NCBI GenBank assembly: GCA_023213315.1
Contig: JAKCPI010004553.1
Coordinates: 1 to 64,000, forward strand
From: Euborellia annulipes
Taxonomy: Eukaryota > Arthropoda > Insecta > Dermaptera > Anisolabididae
DNA length: 64,000 nt
Direction: 5' to 3'
Every line of letters begins with the position of its first letter. The first letter of the stretch is position 1. The position numbers and the translations under genes are program-made. The notes below the pieces were generated by a model, which worked only from the letters and a program-made list of their open reading frames with translations, ran no database searches and had not been told where the DNA came from. Below, one piece after another: positions 55,915-64,000 of this stretch.

Positions 55915-56124
55915 CAGTGAGTGACAATATTAAGTCCCATCCATGCGTTTTACACTTGTGATTATTTCATTGTTTTTAAAAAACTATTATATATTTTTTA
56001 ATGGAAACTTTCATGGTTCAAACCTAGAAAATTTTCAATCAAGATTTTTCTTTTCCTTTATAAAAAAAATGAAATAATCACAAGTAAAAAACGCATGGGT
56101 GGGACTTAATATTGACCCTCACTG
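55915..56124. mobile_element. 210-bp Tc1/mariner-type MITE
   Basis: Ends CAGTGAGTGACAATATTAAG and CTTAATATTGACCCTCACTG with TA on both sides (55913-55914, 56125-56126). The arms pair for about 60 bp (TCCCATCCATGCGTTTTAC...). Nested within the CACTG element. Confidence 0.9.
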
Positions 56125-56689
56125 TACAGAGTGTATAGATACGCGATACCCATAATATATGAAGTAATAACTATGGAATTGTGGCAACCATATAAATAAA
56201 TAAGCTTAAAAAAATGGTTTCATAGTCACAACCAAATAATATACGGGCAAATACTTATTTACTTAAATGATAACTAAATATTTATTAGCCTTTAGTAACT
56301 ATGCAATGGCGGCAAGCACGTAGTTGAATACGCTTTAAGAACTAACTATTTACCACAACCAAAAGCATATGATACAGATAATTATTTGTTTACTTAAGAT
56401 AAAATCATTTTATATAGTCACAACTAAATATCTTGGTAGAAATTCAATAATATATCTAGTTGAGTAAATTAAAAAAATTGTGGTGACAATTATTTTTTTT
56501 TAATAAAGTCCACTAAATATTGTGTGATCTTAAGATAAATTTAGTAATCGCAAGTAAATAATTTAATGAACGGACAATAAAATATTTGGTTGCCGCAACA
56601 TTTTATAAGGTCAAAACTGGGCAATCGTATTATTTAGTTGCCACAACTAAATTTTTTTTGACAAAACCAAATTTTTTTCTCAGTGTAGT

Positions 56690-57295
56690 ATATCATTTGA
56701 GAATGAATTTAACAAATAACGATGATGACATTTCAAATACAGATAATTTGTTGATGATATCTAATGTTGAGAGCATCAACAACAAAAGAGAGAAGAGATA
56801 GATCTTGGCAGGTCAACGAGTTGGAGTAGAATTTCATTAGCCCATTTCATATTCACCCGTTTATATAAAGTAGTCGGGGTGTTCACCGAAATCAGACTAA
56901 TATAAATTGACTTGGAGAATTTAGAATCGGCTCCGTGAAGCGAATGGACTACGTACGATGGTGTGTTATTCAGATGTCCGAGTGTCCCATTGGAATGGAC
57001 ATGCGCCGTCTAAAAGCCTACGGGATAATATGCTAATTCCTTTGTGGCAGAGGGCGAATGTTTGCAAAATAAAATTTAAGCCCGAATTCAAACGTAACAA
57101 GAACAGAAGACAAATAAATGGTTGAGGGGAAAAGTTTTTTTTTATCTCTCTCATTTTCAATAGGCCTATAGAGATATACAACTTTATATTCAGAATCCAT
57201 GAGCCCAATAGAAATCGAGTTTTTTTCTTCTATTGTAATTTATTTTTTAATTTTTCTACAAGATTTTTCAATATTTCCGTTATAAATATGCTTGC
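56690..57295. other. Unclassified spacer
   Basis: Unique, mixed composition; short frames only. Confidence 0.3.
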
Positions 57296-57454
57296 CAGCA
57301 GCGGCGTAACCAGCCTTTGAGGGCGGGGAGGGCGAAGCTCAACTAGGGCGCCGATTTTCCAGGGGGCTCCGCCCCTGGACCCCTTGCTCGCCTTCGGCGA
57401 GCAATTGCCCGCCTTCGGCGGTCAAATTTCTTGCATCCAGTAATTTTCTCAGCG

Positions 57455-57620
57455 AATTTGTTTATATTTACATGTTTTTTAATGACCCCTGTATGATTTT
57501 GTTTTGATTTTTCTTTGCTTTTACGAAAAAATGTCGTTTTCTTCTGTGATTATTTCAAAAACTATTCAGTTTTCGGGAAAATATCAAAGAATAAAAACTT
57601 TTTAAAATAGAGTATTTTAT
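57455..57620 (+). repeat. HP2 fragment
   Basis: AATTTGTTTATATTTACATG, AATGACCCCTGTATGATTTTG and AATAGAGTATTTTAT match one arm of the palindrome at 17700-17880. Confidence 0.85.
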
Positions 57621-57769
57621 TTCGACGGGCATGCAAATGAAATTTTATTTAAAAATTGCTAGACATTCGTTCATTCATTCCCTAAATCTCGGGCGGGAAT
57701 GGGCGGATTTGAAAAAATTCCGGGCGGCCTCGGGCGGGCCTGAAGAATAGTAAAAGCCCTTTCATTTTG

Positions 57770-57935
57770 AGAAAATCGAAAAAAACTGAAAAACTACATC
57801 AGCAAATTACTAGTACTTTTTGACCGATTTTGATTAAAAGCTTATTTTCACGGTCCCGGGGGGGTGTTTAACTTAAATATAACATTTCAGTCGCATAGCT
57901 CAATTCCTTCCTTCATGCTTAAAAAAGTTTTGAAT
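57770..57935 (-). repeat. HP body fragment
   Basis: TTTTGAGAAAATCGAAAAAAACTG, TACTAGTACTTTTTGACCG and CATAGCTCAATTCCTTC; neither hairpin is present. Confidence 0.85.
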
Positions 57936-58469
57936 TTCAAAAAATTAAATATTAAGGCTTATACGAATCCTGTGTAAATCTCCACAGCCTTAAAACATCA
58001 AATTAAGGCTTATATATTGCAAAATAAAAAAAATTTTAATTATAAAGCCTCTATATACGTTATTTATTATTTTTGGAATTAAATTCATTTAAAATAGTAG
58101 AATTCAAGTTGTAATATAATTTTAAAAGAAAACAATCAATTTTTTAAGACAATCGATGAAAAGAATATGATAAAATCACATACGCTGGGCTATATTTTAG
58201 AGGCCGTAGGGCGCCTATGCCGGTTCCGGGGGGCGCCAAGGGCTCGATGCGCCTGGGGCGGGGGGGGCTCGAGCCCCCCCTCGCCCCCCCCCCCCCCCTG
58301 GTTACGCCACTGCTTGCCAGGCGTCCCGGTTTGACCGGGACAGTCCCGGTTTTCAGACAAAGTCCCGGTGTCCCGGCCGGTTTACTTCACGTCCCGGAAA
58401 AAATTAAATTTGATTATAGATGACCAATAAAGTCTAAAAATAATTAACTGCGATTAACTTTTTTATTGT

Positions 58470-58825
58470 TTATTTATTTATTTAAGTCAATTTCACGGGC
58501 CGAGCCCAATTTACAAAATATATATTTTTTACATCAATAACAAAGCCAAAGAAAGTCAAATTTGAAATTTAAAATTATAATTTGAATTAAAAAACAAAAC
58601 AAAGCCAGTTCCCTTCTATTAAGACATCATGACGGATTTGACCTGATGCAAGGATGACGCAAACATGTCCAGCTGATCCTCGAACTCATTCCCCAGTCTG
58701 TGGAGCCTTGCCAATGGAGAATTGTATGAATAATTTCTTCTGCAGGTGTAAAAGATGCCTCTATTCCTGGTTCTGTAGTTGGGCACCCTTATGCCAATCA
58801 TGGAGAGCAACTCGGAGGATTATTT
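58470..58825 (-). pseudogene. LINE ORF2 C-terminus and 3' tail, 5'-truncated
   Basis: On the minus strand from about 58823 to a stop near 58619 the frame reads ELLSMIGIRVPNYRTRNRGI, then NSPLARLHRLGNEFEDQLDM. This layout (hydrophobic helix, RVP..RTR, aromatic patch, NSPL.R...L.N) is what follows the reverse transcriptase domain in CR1/Jockey-like LINEs. After the stop comes a 3' UTR with a GGGCTCGGCCCGTGAAATTG stem and a TTAAATAAATAAATAAAC tail. It begins abruptly after TAA at 58829, typical of 5' truncation. The clade is tentative. Confidence 0.65.
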
Positions 58826-58885
58826 AGAATAAGTACTTTGTCATTTATTTCACTATATTGTATGAAATGTAACAAGATTAAAACC

Positions 58886-59878
58886 AAAAAATCTGATGTG
58901 ATGTCGCACAGCACACAACTTTCTATTACCTTCGGTAATAGAAAGTTGTGTTCTGTGCTTGTCACACCAGATTTTTGGTGTCGACATATATTTAGTTTCC
59001 GCCGATATATTAGAATTCAAGACGTAAAATTTATAAGTATGAAAAAATATTTATATTTTGTTACCATGGCAACCATTCCTCCTATCTTTCCTATGAAGTA
59101 CAAGAGTAAACCGTGCTTCAAACAATTACAAGGGCAAAATGAGAATATACATTTTAAGGGGCCCTTACACGATCAATCATACTGACAGTATTTGAGCTGA
59201 TTGGCGTTTTGACTGAACGTGTATAGGCAAGACTGAAGAATGATGGCCGTTTTCTTTTTGTTTTTTTATTGTTACATAGTGGCAGGGAACAAAGTTAGTT
59301 TAGTTAAGAAGAAAAATTCGTGGCTTTCCACAGTCGAATGAGCTAAAAAGAACTTTATTCTGACTGGTAGTCTGAATGCTACGTGTAAAATTATACTCGA
59401 ATGAAGAAAATACTGACGGTTGGACTGATTCAGTCAGACTGACAGTATGATTGATCGTGTAAGGGCCCCTTTAAAGAGCATCTAAAAAATAAATGATTTT
59501 TGAATTTTAATCAAAATCCTTGGAGCGAATTTTGAGAAAATCGAAAAAAACTGAAAAACTACATCAGTAAAGTACTAGTACTCTTTGGTCGATTTTGATT
59601 AAAAGCTTATTTTCACGCCCTAGGGGGGTGTCTAACTTAAATATAAAATTTCAACCTCCTAGCTCAATTTCTTCATTCTTTAAATTGAATTCAGACACAC
59701 ACACATACTGACAGACAGACCATGTCACGAAAACCACTTTTTTGGATTCAGGGGACCTCAAAACGTGTATATCCATCAAAATCTCGACATCGAATTTTTG
59801 ACATGAATCCAATACTTTCTCTCTCTATATATTAACATATATATATATATTTATATATAGAGGTAAGAGAAAGTAAAA
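58886..59878 (-). repeat. HP repeat, full length, carrying a MITE
   Basis: Both hairpins and the body are intact; the 312-bp insert at 59158-59469 splits TTTTAAAGAGC. Without the insert it is about 675 bp, matching the reference copy. Confidence 0.92.
59158..59469. mobile_element. 312-bp MITE with GGGGCCC ends
   Basis: Ends GGGGCCCTTACACGATCAAT and ATTGATCGTGTAAGGGCCCC, with CATACTGACAGTA also mirrored. A 5-bp duplication TTTAA (59153-59157, 59470-59474) is verified against uninterrupted HP copies. The superfamily is uncertain. Confidence 0.9.
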
Positions 59879-60231
59879 GACGTTCTAAAATAGGACCTAG
59901 CCAATGAAAAGTACATGTAAGAAATAAAATGTTTAAATTTAAAGGCTTGTTTCATTTATTATTACCCCTGGTTTAGGTTCATAATTAGTAACCATTTGTT
60001 CATAGCATTGAGAATAGACTACTCTCTAATGACACGAGGGGGGGGGGTGCATTCCCGTATCCCGGTTGAAAATTTCAGAAATCTGGCAAGCCTAGTTATA
60101 AATAAATTCATTTTTATCATTTTTCATAACACAATTTTTTTATTAGGCATATTTAAGATGAAGATATTTGAAATTTGTCAAGTAAAATATGTTCCAACAG
60201 AGGTGGAATTTTTCAACATGTAAAATTTAAA
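59879..60231. other. Spacer
   Basis: A 75-codon frame at 59996-60223 has no recognisable domain. Confidence 0.3.
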
Positions 60232-60256
60232 TATATAGGTAAGAGAAAGTAAAAAT
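60232..60256 (-). repeat. HP-end fragment
   Basis: ATATAGGTAAGAGAAAGTAAAAA only. Confidence 0.6.
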
Positions 60257-60259
60257 AAC

Positions 60260-60660
60260 TGTGGAGAGGAGTTCAACGACTTTTCGTCCTTCGATCAAAG
60301 ACTCGTTGCTTTTCTCCGCGTTATGCCTCAGATCCTTGTTAATTATAATAAAATAAAATGAGACGAATCTTGGATAAACAAACGGGGACGCCAATGGGTG
60401 AGCTTATACAGTTCAAACGAAATAAACAAACAAAACTTGAAATTCAGTGCAAAAAGCATTGACATGCAAACTCAAAGTTTCGTGTTGTTGTTTCTGGGTG
60501 TTCATAAATAATTAATTGCATATGCAAATCAGTGTTTGGTAATTTCAGTGTCTTTTGTTTTTCAAAGTTTTTTAAGCTGAGAAATTTTTTTTTTTTCAGT
60601 TATGGATTTTTTTTCGGCGATTTGCATAATTGACATTTCGCTGGACCGTCCTTCCTGTTA
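60260..60660. promoter_or_regulatory. Unique block with POU octamer
   Basis: Contains TAATTAATTGCATATGCAAATCAG; ATGCAAAT (60522-60529) is a perfect octamer next to a homeodomain-type TAATTAATT. The sequence is non-repetitive and devoid of frames, a candidate conserved non-coding element. Confidence 0.35.
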
Positions 60661-61465
60661 GGATAAAGTCATTGGATTTTAATTAATACTTTTTAAACAT
60701 CCCATCCATATGACTATATTTAGTATTCATGATCTCATTTTGCATGGGAATCTATTCATATTGCTTGAAATGTTTCTGTTCTCCAAAAGAATTTCCCTCT
60801 CTCCCCACATAATTATTTATTAAGTTGACATAAAGAAAAATTGAATAATTTTATAATTTTATTTGCCTCAGGGCAAAATAGAGGCTTTGTATTGTTTCCT
60901 ACCCTTGTTGAAAAGATCAGAAGAAAAAAATATCATCGAATTAATGTGGCCAAAGGTTTATTTTTCATAAAAAATAAAAATAAATTTTTCGATCAAAATC
61001 AAAACAAAAAATAAATAAGTTTTTAGTAAATTTTAAAGAAAGAATGAATGATAAAATAATTCGAATTATAGCATCATCAATGGAATAAAAAAAAAAAAAA
61101 TAAAAGAGTTAACTTTGATGCATTTACAAAATTTTTGTTTTTATATGAAGAAAAAAGAAATAAATATTTACGGCCAGTGAGGGAGATTCATTTTTTTTTT
61201 ATTAGTGTCATTTAATCAAATAGCTTTCAGCTAATGAATCAAACATGCCGAGTTAATTAAATGGGAGATGCTCGAATGTGCCTGATTTATTTTCAAGGGA
61301 TTATATTACTTGAAAATAATTACCAACCCGGGTTAAGATACGAATATTCAATAAGAACACGCTAACACAGCGGTTCCTAAACTTATAAAATATATTCTCG
61401 TATACTTTTGTGTCGTTTGATTTTAATTTTTCGTCTTGGGTTCTGATCTGCTATTGGGATCTAAA
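60661..61465. other. AT-rich spacer
   Basis: No supported feature. Confidence 0.4.
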
Positions 61466-61471
61466 TAGGCA

Positions 61472-61575
61472 CTATGTCGACACGAAAAATCGGATATGAT
61501 AGCACATGACACAGCTTTCAATTACCTAAGAAAATAAAAATTTGTGTGAAGTGCTACATACTATTCCCAGATTTT
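61472..61575 (+). repeat. HP distal hairpin, strongly diverged
   Basis: TATGTCGACACGAAAAATCGGATATGA then CAATTACCTAAG and CCCAGATTTTG; the stem is largely lost. Confidence 0.5.
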
Positions 61576-62400
61576 GTATTTCCAACCCTCATGCTCTTTT
61601 TCTCTAACAATTGTAAGGTCAAACAGAATGAATGCTACACGCCCCTTCAAGAGATCTTGATATTGGTTCAGTGGTCATGATTTATTAAAAGTGATTATAG
61701 GGAGGATGAAGTGTTTTTTTTTTATATATATTTTTAAATTATTATTTTAAGAAACAAAAAACTTTGAACATATCCTGTAAAAAAAGTGATGTAGCGTAAA
61801 AATAATGATCAATTGAGAGTTGTGTGACTCACGCACTCTTTTATTTCAAATCAAACGAGATCAACTTCACAACTTATGTAAGCGAGAAATTTTGCTCTTT
61901 TAGTGAAAGAATCGTATTAATTAAAAAAACTAAGATGACTGCGTTTGATTCATAAATTACCAGCTTCATTTAGCATCCGTTTTCTCCCTCGATATTTATT
62001 TCAAGAAGAGTTCTCAACTCGCGGAGTAGAAAAACGAATTTCATTAATATTATTTTATTTATTTATTCATCGAAGATTCATAAACTTTTACTTTCAGTAT
62101 TTTTTAAAAAAAGCACGAATTGTTATGCTATTCAACAGACTCGTACAAAGTCAATTTATGTAAGCACATCAACTTCAGAACTTGCCCTTGATAGCAATAA
62201 TAGTTTCCTTCATCTAGAGAAGTTTTGTTTGGATTCTTTAAATTAAAGTTTAATTTTTCCCGCTCTTTTCGCGACCCACCGAAATTGCTCCTGCGACCCG
62301 CCAGTGGGTGATAACACAATTAATAAATCCTCTTTTTAACATAATATGCAATAACCAATTACAGTTACGATGTAAGCTCCCTGTAGGACTTCACATTTGA
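61576..62400. other. AT-rich spacer
   Basis: No supported feature; short frames only. Confidence 0.4.
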
Positions 62401-62610
62401 TTAAACTGACCACGTCCTTAACTGAAGGTGCTTAATTGAAGTCATTCATCTGTGCTAATTCTCTCAATACAATCTCTTCCTTTTCAGGGTCTTGAGGTAA
62501 TTAATTAATAAAGGGCCAGAGAGAGGCCTCGGAATGGCCAAGCAGCTTAGGCCGCACATTAAGTCGAGGAGAGGAGAGGTTAATAGCAGATGAGGAAGAA
62601 ATATTGATGC
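62400..62610. other. Unique GC-richer block
   Basis: Includes TCCTTTTCAGGGTCTTGAGG (acceptor-like), TAATTAATTAATAAAGGGCC and AGGAGAGGAGAGG. A candidate regulatory or exonic segment without a recognised product. Confidence 0.25.
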
Positions 62611-62992
62611 AAATATCTCAGAGAGATTTTAATAAATTTTTATAATATCCAAATTTTATTTAATTTTCAAGATAAAAAATCAATTAATCGTTTTGTAAAT
62701 TATTCAAGAAGAAGGAGGTGATTGTTTTTTAATCACAATTAATTTGCATTTCTTTTTTTTTTTTTAGATATTCGACAAACATCGCTCTTTTTTGTTTTAT
62801 TTAAAGCCAACCAATTATCATATCATTAATTTGGGGGTATTGTTTTAATTTATTTTTTTTGTATATTCAAACAAGTTAGAAGAAAGAAGATACGCAGATT
62901 ATGTTAGAGATGAAAGTGTTATTTATATTGTTTTGGTTGAATTAAAAATTATAAGAGAAATTTCTATCAACGCCAATTCAATGAATTAAATA

Positions 62993-63042
62993 CATGGGAC
63001 ATGGATCATAATACAATATGATCCATATATATGTCCCATATC
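62993..63042. repeat. Short inverted repeat
   Basis: GGGACATGGATCAT and ATGATCCATATATATGTCCC form a hairpin around an 8-bp loop. Confidence 0.7.
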
Positions 63043-63089
63043 ATGCCTAGTCACACAGTTACGTCTCATTTTCATATAATTGGGAAGAA

Positions 63090-63095
<6 letters not shown>

Positions 63096-63132
<37 letters not shown>

Positions 63133-63385
63133 CATTCACACTTTTTTTCTCATTCACACTCACATTCACACACATTCACACAGTCTTTTCGGCAACTGAG
63201 GCCATTTAAGACTTTTTACGATAATCAGTATGTTTAATATATCAATTGTGGGGTCCAGGCATTTTTATTTAAGTCATTTGGTATCCAAATGCCTTAAATA
63301 AAATTATCGGACTGCCTGGAGTCCGAACCCGAGACGTTCGGTATAGAAGGTAGGCACGCTACCAACTACTCCAAGCCCCTTGGGC
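63096..63385 (-). mobile_element. SINE-A, full length
   Basis: A T run (63092-63127), then ACATTCACACTTTTTTTCTC, core TCTTTTCGGCAACTGAGGCCATTT, hairpin, and head GCACGCTACCAACTACTCCAAGCCCC. The 13-bp duplication GGAAGAATACTTT is at 63083-63095 and 63386-63398. Confidence 0.92.
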
Positions 63386-63521
63386 GGAAGAATACTTTGC
63401 TGGTTGAATAAATCCACAAGAATTCTATTGTTTTCTTGAGTCGTATGTATTTGTAGTATGGCTAAATGTGGCGAGAATGATCTTACTGTTATAGATACGT
63501 CATAAATACTAACTAATCATA

Positions 63522-63648
63522 GGCCCTCAGGCTTGGCGTAGATGGTAGCGCGCCTGCCTTGTCTACCAAGGGACGAGGGTTTATCGTTTAAAGTCTTGTA
63601 TGGCCTAAGTTGCCGAAAAGACTGTGTGTATGTGTGTGAAATACACTG
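63522..63648 (+). mobile_element. SINE-A with internal deletion
   Basis: Head GGCCCTCAGGCTTGGCGTAGATGGTAGCGCGCC runs to GAGGGTTTATCGTTTAAAGTCTTG, skipping the B-box end and hairpin; core GGCCTAAGTTGCCGAAAAGACTGTG. Confidence 0.85.
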
Positions 63649-64000
63649 TCAAAATTCTTAATTACCCTGGATCACATATACATGAATTTATATTGAATTT
63701 TAAATTTCGTTGACTTATAATTAACATAAAATTGTGGGATAAAAACAAAATATTTTTGTTAAATATGGTATAATTGGATGCCATGTGTATGGAATTCTTT
63801 TAAAATAAATGATATAAAAGTACTTTGGAGCAAACAGTAAAACATTATTATCTATACATAAATAAAAGTAAAATATAGGTGAATAAAATTAGTAGTTATT
63901 GGGAGGTTGCACTAGCACATTAACAGTCATCATGTCAGTTTAAAATGTCGTTGTAGAACTTTTGTAGGACTTCTGGGATGTAGCTTTGCAGCTTTTTTAT
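63649..64000. other. AT-rich end of window
   Basis: No supported feature. Confidence 0.4.

Larger units (their letters stand above)
53413..56685. mobile_element. 3.3-kb DNA transposon with CACTG ends
   Basis: Terminal inverted repeats CACTGAGAAAAAAATTTGG...TTTTGTCAA are perfect for about 28 bp and bordered by TA (53411-53412, 56686-56687). Subterminal zones (53440-53900, 56160-56670) are filled with ACTAAAT and ATTTAGT words in both orientations, probable transposase-binding repeats. CACTG ends and 2-bp duplications are consistent with the CMC (CACTA/Mirage/Chapaev) group. The interior carries a broken spliced gene, a SINE and a MITE; no transposase was recognised. Confidence 0.85.
57299..58312. 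mobile_element. 1-kb hAT-type element with nested fragments
   Basis: Ends CAGCGGCGTAACCAG...CTGGTTACGCCACTG, perfect 8-bp duplication CTTGCCAG (57291-57298, 58313-58320). GC-rich GGGGCTCCGCCCC and CTTCGGCG words lie near the ends. Inside are an HP2 fragment (57455-57620) and an HP fragment (57770-57935). Confidence 0.92.

Overview
This is a clearly AT-rich eukaryotic window full of homopolymer runs, microsatellites and nested transposable elements. I found no intact protein-coding gene, rRNA operon, functional tRNA or CRISPR array. The mix of elements suggests an invertebrate, probably an arthropod: tRNA-derived SINEs with oligo-A tails and 10-15 bp target duplications, short hAT-type MITEs with 8-bp target duplications, a mariner relic, LINE 3' ends, and a CACTG-ended DNA transposon carrying a decayed spliced gene. 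The taxon is inferred; nothing here fixes a species. The window is most likely intergenic or intronic.

Layout. 1-1744: a TA-flanked element with about 300-bp terminal inverted repeats around 111-bp tandem repeats. 2040-4140: a GC-richer block with a GC box, a TATA box, a 29-bp tandem repeat and poly(A) signals, perhaps LTR-like. 5457-6860: a hAT MITE, two copies of the main dispersed repeat (called HP here) and a LINE tail. 7490-15440: mostly AT-rich filler with one SINE, MITEs and HP copies. 15985-18775: a nested inverted-repeat structure with hammerhead-like motifs at both ends. 18960-28862: HP copies, SINEs, LINE 3' ends, MITEs and a unique block at 23700-24330. 29000-36300: SINEs, a candidate promoter-like block at 33480-33910 and a mariner transposase pseudogene. 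36318-38345: SINE in HP, then a tRNA-like foldback in a hAT MITE in HP. 39528-43305: hammerhead-like motifs, a 395-bp TIR element, a large palindrome and a local duplication. 47143-49815: a G-rich dispersed repeat, two more tRNA-like foldbacks and a hAT MITE. 52165-59878: HP copies, a hammerhead-like motif in an inverted repeat, the 3.3-kb CACTG element, a 1-kb hAT element and a LINE C-terminus. 60260-64000: sparse, with an octamer motif and two SINEs.

The most interesting signal is a set of hammerhead-ribozyme-like cores (CUGANGA, stem II hairpin, GAAACGUH, with flanking helix I pairing). They lie inside inverted repeats of unrelated sequence and sometimes occur as head-to-head pairs. Second is the HP repeat, about 670 bp, with a hairpin at each end sharing the same CTTTCTCTTACC core and no obvious class. 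Third are three independent foldbacks built from tRNA-like sequence, one inserted with an 18-bp duplication. The nested insertions give a relative chronology: HP is older than the hAT MITEs, SINEs, HP2 palindrome and CACTG element that interrupt it.
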